Below are positions 15,486 to 24,778 of a stretch of DNA of 59,499 nt, piece after piece. The stretch is from an uncultured Bacteroidales bacterium (GTDB lineage: Bacteria > Bacteroidota > Bacteroidia > Bacteroidales > Bacteroidaceae), in contig CADCIQ010000003.1 of NCBI GenBank assembly GCA_902801425.1, positions 1-59,499 on the forward strand. Direction: 5' to 3'. Each line of letters begins with the position of its first letter. Within the stretch, counting starts at the first letter, position 1. The translations under genes and the position numbers were made by a program. Below the pieces are notes generated by a model. The model did not search any database and was not told the origin of the DNA. It saw nothing but the letters and a program-made list of their open reading frames with translations.

Positions 15486-15825
15486 TATCTTTGCACTATG
15501 ATTTTGAATCTATACCCACTTTGTGGGTGGATGAAAAATTGACATATTAAAAAAGGCGTTTTCTGGACGCTTTGGTTTTGACTTACTTGAATCTCGCAAA
15601 TTCAAAACTATCTGTCAAAAAACAAAGCAACGGGAACGCCCCTTGTTAGGTGTATGCAAATATATGCCTCGTTGATGATGTACAGTCATAATTGTGCCCA
15701 ATCGTCAGCGAGTATCATTGTATATAAACCTTTCGTGGGGCTAATCCGCGTTGCTCGTTTCGACAGATAGGGCAATGCGAGAGCCTAAGTAAGTGGAACG
15801 AGTGACAGGAACTGGCTCCACGTTC
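15486..15825 (+). ncRNA. Long structured RNA between mobilization module and BREX operon
   Basis: A TATCTTTG box (15486-15493) is followed by two highly paired domains. Domain 1: GGCGTT/AACGCC (15555-15560, 15635-15640), GCTTTG/CAAAGC (15569-15574, 15623-15628), TTTTGAC/GTCAAAA (15576-15582, 15614-15620) and TTGAAT/ATTCAA (15587-15592, 15600-15605), all nested. Domain 2: CGTGG/CCACG (15734-15738, 15818-15822) encloses GCGTTGC/GCAATGC (15748-15754, 15772-15778), and the loop TCGTT pairs outside with AACGA (15797-15801), a pseudoknot. A T-rich run follows, so the transcript may end near 15830. It is either a free RNA of about 330 bases or the leader of the BREX operon. Confidence 0.65.
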
Positions 15826-15941
15826 TTTTTTCGTATGGGATAAATATAAATTGTCAAATTGAGGTTATTGGAGTCTTGACCTTGTGATGATGCACTTGCT
15901 GCATCTGATAAATTGATTTTTGAAAAAAAGACCAATAGCCT

Positions 15942-18443
15942 ATGTATAAGATAACCTGGGATAAAGAGACTGGTGGTGTGATGCTCCATTCACGTATTGT
16001 GGAAGGAACGTTGGGCACCTCGCCACGCCCTGTGTTCTGGGAGGAACTGGATTTACTTAAACTTAATGAACTCGGATGGTCTTATCCCCATTGCGAGGAA
16101 CCTCTGCTTTGGGCTATCAACAAACAGTATTGGTATTGCGGAGATATGGTGTTTGAGGCGAAGGGAGCTAATATCTATGATACGGCAACCGTTGTGCTTC
16201 AAAGTGGATTTGAAAATCTGAATCTAAAACCTGTCAATGTTAAGAAGATGCTTCATAAGTGTCAGGAGTATATGTTCCTGCTGGAGAGTGAAGCTATTGA
16301 ATTTATTCATGAGACATACACCCAATATGCTGGTGCTCGCAAGAGTGTTAAAGACGTTGTTGCCAACCAGCTTGATTATGAGGCATTGGCACAAAGAGCC
16401 GAACGGAAGTCAAAGCAGAAGATGGCTATCATCAAGGAAGACTGTGATAGTTTTGATATAGTTCCTCTCGCAGAAGCAGAAAAGCAGGGGAAGAAGATTT
16501 TCCAGACTACAAAAATAGACCGTTTCCTTGCGTCTTTTTCTGGAGGTAAGGATTCGCAGGTAGTTCTCGACCTTTGTACCCGTGCCATTCCAAGTACAGA
16601 TTTCGAGGTAATATACTCCGATACAGGTTATGAACTTCCAACTTCATTGACTCTTTACGAGGAAGTTCAAAAACACTATAATGCCCTTTACCCAGATCTG
16701 AAATTCTCTACTGCCCGTAACCATGAGACTGTGTTGAATTATTGGGATAAGATTGGTACACCAAGTGATACTCATAGGTGGTGCTGCTCTATAATGAAGA
16801 CAGCCCCATTGTATCGTACTTTGAAAGTAGAAGGGACAAACAAGCAAGCCAAGGTTCTTACATTTGATGGAGTACGAGCAGAGGAAAGTGTAAAGCGAGG
16901 TTCTTACATTAGAGTCGGCAAAGGAAAACATACGACAATCCATAATGCACATCCAATATTGAATTGGAACACAGTAGAGATTTTCCTTTATCTGTTCAGA
17001 TACAATTTGCCGATAAATGTGGCTTACCGCTATGGAAAGGCACGTGTTGGTTGTTTGATTTGTCCATTCTCTTCCTCTTGGGATGACATGATTGCATCCA
17101 AATATTATGGTGAGGAGCTTAAGCCTTTTACTGAAAGATTGGAACAATGGTCAAAAAATGGAAAACTTGGCAAAGTTGAGGAATTTATCAAAGAAAGACA
17201 GTGGAAGATTAAGGCCATTGGTGATTCAGAACTAACAAAGACCAATGTCTCTTTTAGCGATGCAAACAATAATTTTACTGCTGTCGTTATGAATTCTACT
17301 TACTCAATTTACAAATGGCTGCAAGTTCTATGTGACTATACTGTTGAGACAGGAAAGAATAAGGATCATGGAACTTTAAAATATGATGGGAATATTTACA
17401 ACTTTGATATTATATACGACACAAAGAAAAACCAGTACACACTTACGGTACATGATGCGCCAGCCCATTTGGGATTTATGATGAGACGCATTGTGTACAA
17501 GAGTGCTTATTGCGTACAATGTGAGGTTTGTGAAGTTGATTGTCCAACAGGAGCATTATCAATATTACCAACAATAAAGATAGATAAAAACAAATGCGTG
17601 CATTGCCACAAGTGCTTGATGTCACATGACCTCGGATGTATTTCGGCAGATTGCGTAAGAATGATAAAACATATGAATAATAATCAAGATGCAAAGATTC
17701 AAGGTTACAAAACCTTTGGATTTAGAGAAGAATGGTTAAGCGAATATTTTGCCGACCCAGAGTATTTTTGGAAGAACAATTCTCTTGGAACTGCTCAAGT
17801 AGATGGCTTCAAAGCTTGGTTAAAAGATGCAGAAATTACAGATTCCAAAAACAATATCACTCGTTTTGGTGAAATTCTTCAGCAAATTGCGGTTGATGAC
17901 ATTAATATGACATGGGAACTTATTATTACAAACCTCTCATATAATTCTTTCATTGTAAAATGGTTCTGTAACAATGTAAGGGTAGGTCATGAATTTGACA
18001 AGAAATTGCTTGAAGGCTACATTAACGAACAGGGATTTGCCTCTCGTGGTAAGACAATACCAAATGCATTAGGAGCACTTTTCCAAACATTTGAATATTC
18101 ACCAGTAGGAGACACTCTCAATTTTAGTGTAACAGACGAGAACAAGAAAAACGTTAGAGGTGAATACACTGATATTACAAATGTAGGTCTTGCTTATTGT
18201 CTTTATCGATATGCAGAGAAAAAAGGCATAAGGTCATTAAGAGTTTCGGACTTCTATACGGAGGAATGTGTAAATGGTCCATACAAGACTTTTGGAATTA
18301 GCAAAACCACATTTATTAACTCGCTCAGATCTCTTAATTCCGAAGCCAATCGAGTGCTTATCGCAGAATTAGCTATGGGGCTTGATAGTATTACGTTACG
18401 AGAAGATTTAACTTCAATCTCTTGTCTTGAATCACTTATCTAA
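15942..18443 (+). CDS. brxP: BrxP-like PAPS reductase/ferredoxin/DUF4007 fusion, BREX type 4
   Basis: The 833 residues hold three parts. The first is a PAPS-reductase/DndC-like ATP pyrophosphatase domain: PP-loop SFSGGKDSQ near residue 200, HRWCCS near 280, DGVRAEES near 308, and GCLICPF near 371; the four cysteines could hold a Fe-S cluster. The second is a ferredoxin-like segment (CVQCEVCEVDCPTGAL and CVHCHKC, about 523-560). The third is a DUF4007 region (about 590-833). PAPS-reductase proteins define BREX type 4 and are related to DndC/SspD, which activate sulfur for DNA phosphorothioation. A sulfur-modification writer role is inferred. It overlaps the next gene by one base. Confidence 0.85.
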   Translation: MYKITWDKETGGVMLHSRIVEGTLGTSPRPVFWEELDLLKLNELGWSYPHCEEPLLWAINKQYWYCGDMVFEAKGANIYDTATVVLQSGFENLNLKPVNVKKMLHKCQEYMFLLESEAIEFIHETYTQYAGARKSVKDVVANQLDYEALAQRAERKSKQKMAIIKEDCDSFDIVPLAEAEKQGKKIFQTTKIDRFLASFSGGKDSQVVLDLCTRAIPSTDFEVIYSDTGYELPTSLTLYEEVQKHYNALYPDLKFSTARNHETVLNYWDKIGTPSDTHRWCCSIMKTAPLYRTLKVEGTNKQAKVLTFDGVRAEESVKRGSYIRVGKGKHTTIHNAHPILNWNTVEIFLYLFRYNLPINVAYRYGKARVGCLICPFSSSWDDMIASKYYGEELKPFTERLEQWSKNGKLGKVEEFIKERQWKIKAIGDSELTKTNVSFSDANNNFTAVVMNSTYSIYKWLQVLCDYTVETGKNKDHGTLKYDGNIYNFDIIYDTKKNQYTLTVHDAPAHLGFMMRRIVYKSAYCVQCEVCEVDCPTGALSILPTIKIDKNKCVHCHKCLMSHDLGCISADCVRMIKHMNNNQDAKIQGYKTFGFREEWLSEYFADPEYFWKNNSLGTAQVDGFKAWLKDAEITDSKNNITRFGEILQQIAVDDINMTWELIITNLSYNSFIVKWFCNNVRVGHEFDKKLLEGYINEQGFASRGKTIPNALGALFQTFEYSPVGDTLNFSVTDENKKNVRGEYTDITNVGLAYCLYRYAEKKGIRSLRVSDFYTEECVNGPYKTFGISKTTFINSLRSLNSEANRVLIAELAMGLDSITLREDLTSISCLESLI

Positions 18444-18886
18444 TGATGAGACTTAAAACCTCATACTATAAGAATATGCTCATCTCCTTGAAAAGAGGAG
18501 GTTACAAAGGTGTATTGTCAAAAGCAAAGCCTTTGTTTTATCTGGCAATTTTCAAAGGCATTGAAGAAGGCTGGATTATGGGCAATAAAATCAAGTATGA
18601 CAAACAAATAGAAAAGGTCTATTTGGAGTTCTATAAAATGTATGATCCCCAAAGCAAACCAGCTCCTTTCTTTAAACCATTCTATCATTCTACAGGAGAA
18701 TCGTTTTATGACATTCATTGGAAAGAAGGTAAAATACCAGAACATAAATGGCACACACCTTCGGGAAAGTTCTTGATAGATCATTGCGAGTACGCATACT
18801 TTGATGATGGTCTTTGGGAATTATTACAAGACCCAGAATCGAGAGAAGAGTTAAGAAACACGATAATAAATCATTATCTTAGATAA
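18443..18886 (+). CDS. Stand-alone DNA sulfur-binding-domain (SBD)-like protein
   Basis: The 147 residues follow the pattern of the SBD found at the N-terminus of phosphorothioate-dependent McrA-type HNH nucleases. The KPLFYLAIFKGIEEG helix (expected HKPLLLLALLDLIERG), KPFYHSTGESFYDIHW (expected PFxHLxxDGFWxL) and AYFDDGLWELLQDPESREEL plus NTIINHYL (expected LDxxLxxLLxxPxxRxxLRxxLIxxYF) occur in order. The length equals one SBD, and no HNH domain follows. The gene starts on the last base of brxP, so it is probably translationally coupled. Inferred role: reader of phosphorothioate marks that guides the BREX proteins. The match is from memory of the family pattern and needs a profile search. 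Confidence 0.65.
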   Translation: MMRLKTSYYKNMLISLKRGGYKGVLSKAKPLFYLAIFKGIEEGWIMGNKIKYDKQIEKVYLEFYKMYDPQSKPAPFFKPFYHSTGESFYDIHWKEGKIPEHKWHTPSGKFLIDHCEYAYFDDGLWELLQDPESREELRNTIINHYLR

Positions 18887-18898
18887 AATCCTACAAAA

Positions 18899-21800
18899 AT
18901 GAAATATAGCGACATAGTCACCCTCAGACAGATGCGACCTGCCTACAATATCCAAGAGGAAGGTCTTGATGAATGGAAGACATTCATCGCCAATGATCAG
19001 TTCAACTATATTCTGGATCGAATGATTAAGGCAGTTCGCAACAACGATGCTGATAATCACAAGTCATTATGGATTGCCGGTACTTATGGTACAGGTAAAA
19101 GTCATGCTGGTGCAGTACTGAAGCATTTGTTCTGTGATCCAGTTGATGAAATTCAGGAGTATATTGAAGAAGAATACAAGAAGGACAAGTATGCCATGCT
19201 TCGTAATGCAGTATTGCAGGTACGCCAGCAGAAGCGTCTTTTCCCTGTCAATCTTTATGGTCAGCAGAGTATCGCTCACGAAGAAGACTTGTCGCTACAA
19301 CTCCAGAAGGAAATAAGCAATGCCTTGACGAAGGCTGGTATAGACATCGTTGTGCGTACCGACTTCGACACACTCGTCCAACATATTGACGAGCAACCTG
19401 CAATCTGGCAGTCGCTCATTGACAACAATACCATACTTAGTAGTGTTGCTCCAGACTTGAAGAAACTGAAGCAATTGCTTTCTGCTGGTGATACAGAAGT
19501 ACTGGATAGAGTACGCAATGCTCAGCGAATAGCAGGTATTGATATTCGTCTGCAAGGTAATAACATACAACAATGGATATTTGAGGTGCAGAATGCATTG
19601 AAGAAGCAAGGTACGTATGATGGTTTACTTATAATTTGGGATGAGTTTACTGAAATCATGACTTCAAGCATCGGTACGCGTCTGCTCGTGCAGTTGCAGA
19701 AAATAGCCGAGGCTATGATGAATCAGGAAAATGACTCGTACTTCCTTTTTATCTCACATCCATCTGCCTTGAATACCCTGAAGGAAGAAGAACGCGAGAA
19801 GACCAAAGGACGTTACCACTATGTTTCATACAACATGGAACCAGTGAGTGCCTTTAAGATTATGTCAAAGAAGTTCAAGATTGTGGACGAAGAAGCATAC
19901 CAGTTCCGTAAGGACAGATTCTTCTCTATGCATAGAAATCTGCTTGATCTATTCTCTGCGACATCAGCAAGTGCAGAAGAAACAAAGGAGAACATAATGA
20001 ACCTGTTCCCTTTGCATCCTTCAACAGCAAACCTTGCCACATATTATGCTCGTGAAGCAGGTTCTTCAAGCCGAAGCGTGTTTGAGTTCCTTGCGAGTGA
20101 TGCTGTACGTGACTTCCTTGATGATGAGTGCAAGTATGATGGTGAGCGTACTATCACCTCCGACTACTTGTGGGATTATGTTAAGGAATACTTTGAGAGC
20201 GATACTACAAAGTTTGGTGCTGTAACCGAACGCTTCAATAGCCATCATCTTGCAGTAGAGGCGGCTGGTGAAACATATCTACGAGTATTCAAGGGCATAT
20301 TGCTCCTTAATGCTCTGAATAACATTGCTAATAGTGATACTGTAACTCCAAGCACAGAGAATATAGAGAATTTGTTTGCAGGTACAGAGATGGAGTCAGA
20401 GTTGACAGAAATACTTGACTTCCTCAACGACAAGAGTATCATTCAGCGTCAGCCAAACGGCAATTTCTCTATCCTGTTTACCGCACTCCCAGGCGAAGAG
20501 ATTCAGAAAATAAAGGAAGAGCTGATGTCAAGCAATTTCCTTTATACAGATCAGGTAATCAAGTTCGGTGATGCCGCACGCAAAAGTTTCGACAAGAACC
20601 TTGGTGGTGTGAATCGTCCACTGAGTTATCAGTTCTTCTCAAAGCAAGGCAACGAATTCACTCTTCTCTCAAAGATAGAAAACACCTTCCGTCAAGCAAA
20701 GACCTACGAAATATTCCTTGCTATCATGGTGGCTCGTACACAGGATGAGCTCCTGACATTGAAGGATATTGCAGAACGCAACAGCAAGGAGGAACGCTTC
20801 AAGAATACCACATTCGTTGTGATAGAGGCAACGATGGGCGAAAAGAACTATGAGCGTTTCATAGAATATCAGGCAAATGCCCAGTGTGCTCAACGCCATG
20901 GATTGCCCAATCAGCAGAAGACATACACCAAGAATGCTTCTGACATGATAGACGAATGGACGGGAAGAATGAAAGGCAGCAATGTGACTTTCTATCTACG
21001 TGGAGATGATATGACCATCGTAGGTAGTAAGATGGCATCTACTACCAACAACTGTATCGCTCCTGTCATCTTTGAGGCAGGTCCTGAGTCGTTGGAGATT
21101 ATCCGTGCAAAGAACTCTGCCACATACTGGAAAATGGCATCAGTAAAGGCAACCGTAGATGCAGTACTCTCGTTCAATACAAAGCAAGACATTCTCGGTT
21201 CTAAATCGTGTCAAGGTCAGGCACGTCATGTTGAGTTCCTGCTTCAGGATAGTGTGGATGACAACCTTATTTGGAAGAAGGATATGGACAAGAATCATCC
21301 GTTGAAAAAGGTTTGTGACTATATTGATGAAATGCTGTCAGGTCGTCACACAAGCAAGAACCAGACATTCAACCTTGGTGATAAACTGAAAGGTTTGACA
21401 GAAGCACCTTACGGACTTTATCAAAGTTATGCGCCTATGGCTATGGTAGCATTTGCCATGAAGAAGTATGTAAACCAAATTTACGACACCAACGGTAAAC
21501 AACGTTCGGCACAACACCTAATTGATGATGTGGTAGAACTCTTCAAGGCGTGGGAAAGCGGCAAGACCTCGAACAAACTCAACTTCATGTTTGAGAGTAA
21601 AGAGGCAGGAAAGCTTTGCAAGAACCTCATCGCAATGTTCTCGCTCAGAAAACTAAAAGGCTATTCTGACATTAGCTCACTGAAGGATGCTCGTTGGGCA
21701 ATACAGCACGAATATGCCAAGGAGAAGGGATTCCCTCTTTGGTCGTTGAAGTATTGTAGCAGCAAGGAGAATACAGAAGACATGCGTAAGCTTGTTGACT

Positions 21801-22345
21801 GCATTATCAAGGTGGTTAGTGACCCTGAGAGCATGAAGAATCCTCAGTTGCTCAACGATACCATCATTGGTTATGAAGATCAAAAATACGAATGGGGCAA
21901 CATGCTTCAAGAAAACAATGGTGGCAACTATAAGGAAGGTTTCTATAATTTCATGAGGGGCGTTGAGATTGTTAACTTGAAAGATGACGAGATAGACGAA
22001 GCCCTTGAATATCTCCATGGACATCTTGAAGGAGAGGTTGGCTTGTGGAAAGAGGTAGAAGTGAAGGAAACGCTGAAGGATTGGAGAATATCACAGCAGG
22101 TCGTAACCAAAGGAAATAATGGTGGTGGTTATACAGGTGGTGATGAAGAGTCAGCTGGTGTAGGCTACGTAAGTTCCCCTTCAGTAACGAATACATATAG
22201 CACTGGTGATATAAGCAAGAAGCGTGATGAACTGAAAGACAAACTGAAGTTCATGCCATCGTCTGAGGCGAAAGACCTATTGCAGGAGATTATAGAAAAG
22301 GAAGGCAGTTTCATTCTTGATACACTATTGAAGTATGTACAATGA
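18899..22345 (+). CDS. brxC: BrxC/PglY-type P-loop ATPase
   Basis: This 1148-residue protein begins MKYSDIVTLRQMRPAYNIQEEG and has a Walker A AGTYGTGKSHAGAVLKHLF near residues 58-76, as in BrxC/PglY. A likely Walker B is LLIIWDEFTEI near residue 243, followed by FLFISHPSAL. Length (about 1200 in the family) and gene order support the call. BrxC is an essential BREX core component and may form a large ATP-driven DNA-associated complex with PglZ; the exact action is unknown. A Gly-rich linker (GNNGGGYTGGDEESAGVGY, about 1077-1096) precedes a short helical tail. Its end overlaps pglZ by 11 bases. Confidence 0.9.
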   Translation: MKYSDIVTLRQMRPAYNIQEEGLDEWKTFIANDQFNYILDRMIKAVRNNDADNHKSLWIAGTYGTGKSHAGAVLKHLFCDPVDEIQEYIEEEYKKDKYAMLRNAVLQVRQQKRLFPVNLYGQQSIAHEEDLSLQLQKEISNALTKAGIDIVVRTDFDTLVQHIDEQPAIWQSLIDNNTILSSVAPDLKKLKQLLSAGDTEVLDRVRNAQRIAGIDIRLQGNNIQQWIFEVQNALKKQGTYDGLLIIWDEFTEIMTSSIGTRLLVQLQKIAEAMMNQENDSYFLFISHPSALNTLKEEEREKTKGRYHYVSYNMEPVSAFKIMSKKFKIVDEEAYQFRKDRFFSMHRNLLDLFSATSASAEETKENIMNLFPLHPSTANLATYYAREAGSSSRSVFEFLASDAVRDFLDDECKYDGERTITSDYLWDYVKEYFESDTTKFGAVTERFNSHHLAVEAAGETYLRVFKGILLLNALNNIANSDTVTPSTENIENLFAGTEMESELTEILDFLNDKSIIQRQPNGNFSILFTALPGEEIQKIKEELMSSNFLYTDQVIKFGDAARKSFDKNLGGVNRPLSYQFFSKQGNEFTLLSKIENTFRQAKTYEIFLAIMVARTQDELLTLKDIAERNSKEERFKNTTFVVIEATMGEKNYERFIEYQANAQCAQRHGLPNQQKTYTKNASDMIDEWTGRMKGSNVTFYLRGDDMTIVGSKMASTTNNCIAPVIFEAGPESLEIIRAKNSATYWKMASVKATVDAVLSFNTKQDILGSKSCQGQARHVEFLLQDSVDDNLIWKKDMDKNHPLKKVCDYIDEMLSGRHTSKNQTFNLGDKLKGLTEAPYGLYQSYAPMAMVAFAMKKYVNQIYDTNGKQRSAQHLIDDVVELFKAWESGKTSNKLNFMFESKEAGKLCKNLIAMFSLRKLKGYSDISSLKDARWAIQHEYAKEKGFPLWSLKYCSSKENTEDMRKLVDCIIKVVSDPESMKNPQLLNDTIIGYEDQKYEWGNMLQENNGGNYKEGFYNFMRGVEIVNLKDDEIDEALEYLHGHLEGEVGLWKEVEVKETLKDWRISQQVVTKGNNGGGYTGGDEESAGVGYVSSPSVTNTYSTGDISKKRDELKDKLKFMPSSEAKDLLQEIIEKEGSFILDTLLKYVQ

Positions 22346-24752
22346 GTATAAATCCTTTGAGGAACTGAGAACCGTCATACTGAACGACAAGGAGTCAACA
22401 GGTATGGATGTATCAACAAGAAATCGTTACCCTATACGATTCGTCTTGTTCGACAACTTCCGTGACTGTAGTCAGTTTGTGGACTTCGTTCAATCTGAGA
22501 TTGGCGCTATGGTGTATAGTGTCGATAAGTGGATAGACGCGGATTATCCCGATCTGATGATTACCCACACCGAACTTGCCACACGCATCAAGGAACACAT
22601 AAAGCAGATGAATGGACAAGACTGTGTGATTGCTCCTTTCTCAGAGTTGGCTCGTTTCTATGACAACGAAACGAAGAAGACTTTTGATGCCTTACTTAAG
22701 ACTATCAAAGCAATAGAGGCTAATGCTATTGCAGCAGAAAACCATCAGCGAGTATATGTACCAATTGTGGGGTTGGAGGGCAAGATGGAAACCTTCAACA
22801 AGGATTCGCAGAGTACCATCTGGCGATTACATACAGAAGAAAAAGACCTTACCTATCGTCTGATACTTACAGATAAGAATACTTATGGAGTAAAAGGACT
22901 TGATGAACACTATACTATAGTGAACACCATGCAGGAATGGCTCAATGTATGGAAGGATGCTAATAAGCAAGTCACGCCCAATATAATCTGTACTTCACAT
23001 TGTATTTTTGCGAATGCGATCTTTGCACAACCAGACAATGCATTTTCCTTTATAACCTGTAATAATGCCTACGAGTTTCTGACAAAGGGATTGCAGTTAC
23101 AGTTTGGCAGTATGGAACTACAGAATGGTGATGGTGAGAACTGGAATGCACTTGCAGAATGCATAGATGTTGCTCATGGATTCAGCTTCAGTAAGTTTGT
23201 TACCAACTATTTCTCTGTAGTAAGCATAGATACTCACGAAACGTTCATTAAACTTTGGTTTGAGAATCCAGGGCAATTTGAACGATGGTTGTTATCGCGT
23301 TACTACCAGATGTATAAAGACGGACAAGGCTACATATGCCGAATGCTCAACAAGACCACAATGCTCACAGGTTATGACTTTGTGGAGCAGATGGCACTTG
23401 ACATGAACGAGGTGATAAACGATATGCAGGTACGTAAGTATTGTCTGATGGAAGCTGCCAAGAGAGGTGTGGTGATGCGAGAAGGGGTACAATCGACTTT
23501 GGCAATGAGATTGGAAGCTATTGCACAGAAGTATAATCCATCGAGTGCATTGAAATATATCACAGGTGTTTCGGCAAAAGAGAAAGAACTCGTTGTGTCA
23601 TGGTTGGGCAAAGGGCTTATATCTATTGGCCAGATACAGCACTTGTTCCCCGATCTTTATCATTATCTGGCAGAGCCACTTGGCATTTCGGTAAATGTTC
23701 CTTCGTGGGTAGAGAGTTACATGAAGGAATACAAGAAGGCAAAGCTATCAAACACTTATACAAAAGAGATAGAACAGCACATCAAGACTCTTAACGCATC
23801 AGAAGTCACATTCGACTCATGGTATCAGAAGTTCTGCTCAACACGCACCCTTTTGACAGGACGTGGAGACATTGAAATATTTTATTGGATAGATGGTCTC
23901 GGAGTGGAATGGATTCCACTTATCAAAGAGATTGTCCGCGAAAAGAATTCGTCTGGCATTTACCTTAACGAAATTAAGATAGCACGTGCATTATTGCCAA
24001 CGAAAACACAGGAGAACAGTGAAGACTTGAAGAAACTGCTCAAAGGTCAGACACTTCCAAAGGCTGGTGACCTTGACAACCTAGCCCATACGCCAACTAA
24101 CGTTTGGCCATCGACTATTATCAAGGAGGTGGAACTGGTAAGGGAGATAATAAATGATATACTTGCAAAGTATAATGGCAAGAAGATAGCCATTATCAGC
24201 GATCATGGCATCACCTATTTAGCTCAGTTGTGTGATGGATTGGGGCTTGCAGGTGTAGAATCTGATCATCACGGACGAGTAGCCATCAAGAACAAAGGAA
24301 CATGGACAGCTGACAGTAACTACTTCCGTTTGGATAACGGAAAAACTGTATGCGCCCTTGGTCATAATTCGCTTTGCAATAAGGTGCCAAAAGGACAAGG
24401 CATTCATGGCGGTTGTACTCCAGAAGAGGTACTTGTGCCGATATTCGTAATATCAAGTTATGTGTCTGGTACGGAGTGGACAGCAGACCTGTTGACGCTC
24501 GAACTGACAGGAGCCAATCCAACGGTTAGATTCAGAATCAAGAATGTGCCCTCGGTTGAGATTCCTACAGTGGAATACAATGGTGACAGATACGGCTTGC
24601 ATCAACTAGATGATGAAGTCTATGAGAGTGATCCACTTGTAGTGAGTGAACATATAGATACAATCTCTCTTGTAATTGGTAACGTAATCCGTCATTTCAA
24701 GATTTCTGTCTCAACAGGAGCTCAGGAAGAAGACTTGTTTGGCGGTTTCTAA
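22335..24752 (+). CDS. pglZ: BREX phosphatase-domain protein PglZ (type 4)
   Basis: The 805 residues end in an alkaline-phosphatase-superfamily domain: FYWIDGLGVEW near residue 516 with the first metal-binding Asp, and AIISDHGITYLAQL near residue 620 with the SDHG metal motif. HHGRVAIK and LGHNSLC contribute further His residues. The N-terminal 450 residues are BREX-specific. PglZ is the universal marker of BREX systems and is thought to act in both modification and phage exclusion, perhaps as a nuclease-like metalloenzyme. Its start lies 11 bases inside brxC, indicating tight coupling. Confidence 0.9.
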   Translation: MYNEYKSFEELRTVILNDKESTGMDVSTRNRYPIRFVLFDNFRDCSQFVDFVQSEIGAMVYSVDKWIDADYPDLMITHTELATRIKEHIKQMNGQDCVIAPFSELARFYDNETKKTFDALLKTIKAIEANAIAAENHQRVYVPIVGLEGKMETFNKDSQSTIWRLHTEEKDLTYRLILTDKNTYGVKGLDEHYTIVNTMQEWLNVWKDANKQVTPNIICTSHCIFANAIFAQPDNAFSFITCNNAYEFLTKGLQLQFGSMELQNGDGENWNALAECIDVAHGFSFSKFVTNYFSVVSIDTHETFIKLWFENPGQFERWLLSRYYQMYKDGQGYICRMLNKTTMLTGYDFVEQMALDMNEVINDMQVRKYCLMEAAKRGVVMREGVQSTLAMRLEAIAQKYNPSSALKYITGVSAKEKELVVSWLGKGLISIGQIQHLFPDLYHYLAEPLGISVNVPSWVESYMKEYKKAKLSNTYTKEIEQHIKTLNASEVTFDSWYQKFCSTRTLLTGRGDIEIFYWIDGLGVEWIPLIKEIVREKNSSGIYLNEIKIARALLPTKTQENSEDLKKLLKGQTLPKAGDLDNLAHTPTNVWPSTIIKEVELVREIINDILAKYNGKKIAIISDHGITYLAQLCDGLGLAGVESDHHGRVAIKNKGTWTADSNYFRLDNGKTVCALGHNSLCNKVPKGQGIHGGCTPEEVLVPIFVISSYVSGTEWTADLLTLELTGANPTVRFRIKNVPSVEIPTVEYNGDRYGLHQLDDEVYESDPLVVSEHIDTISLVIGNVIRHFKISVSTGAQEEDLFGGF

Positions 24753-24778
24753 ATACACATTAATAAATATATATCAGT

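Noticed and set aside
15486-15830. tmRNA, retron RNA or IscB/TnpB guide RNA
   Set aside because: No tmRNA acceptor ends, no reverse transcriptase and no IscB/TnpB gene is nearby; the stems do not match those RNAs as I know them.
15741-15989. 82-residue minus-strand frame overlapping the structured RNA and the brxP start
   Set aside because: It lies antisense to the paired RNA region and crosses the start of a clear gene; no promoter on that strand was seen. The conservation of such frames would be explained by the RNA structure.
15942-18443. Calling the PAPS-reductase protein DndC and the operon a plain Dnd system
   Set aside because: The adjacent brxC, pglZ and brxL genes and the absence of dndB/dndE-like motifs make BREX type 4 the better description; DndC is only the related family.
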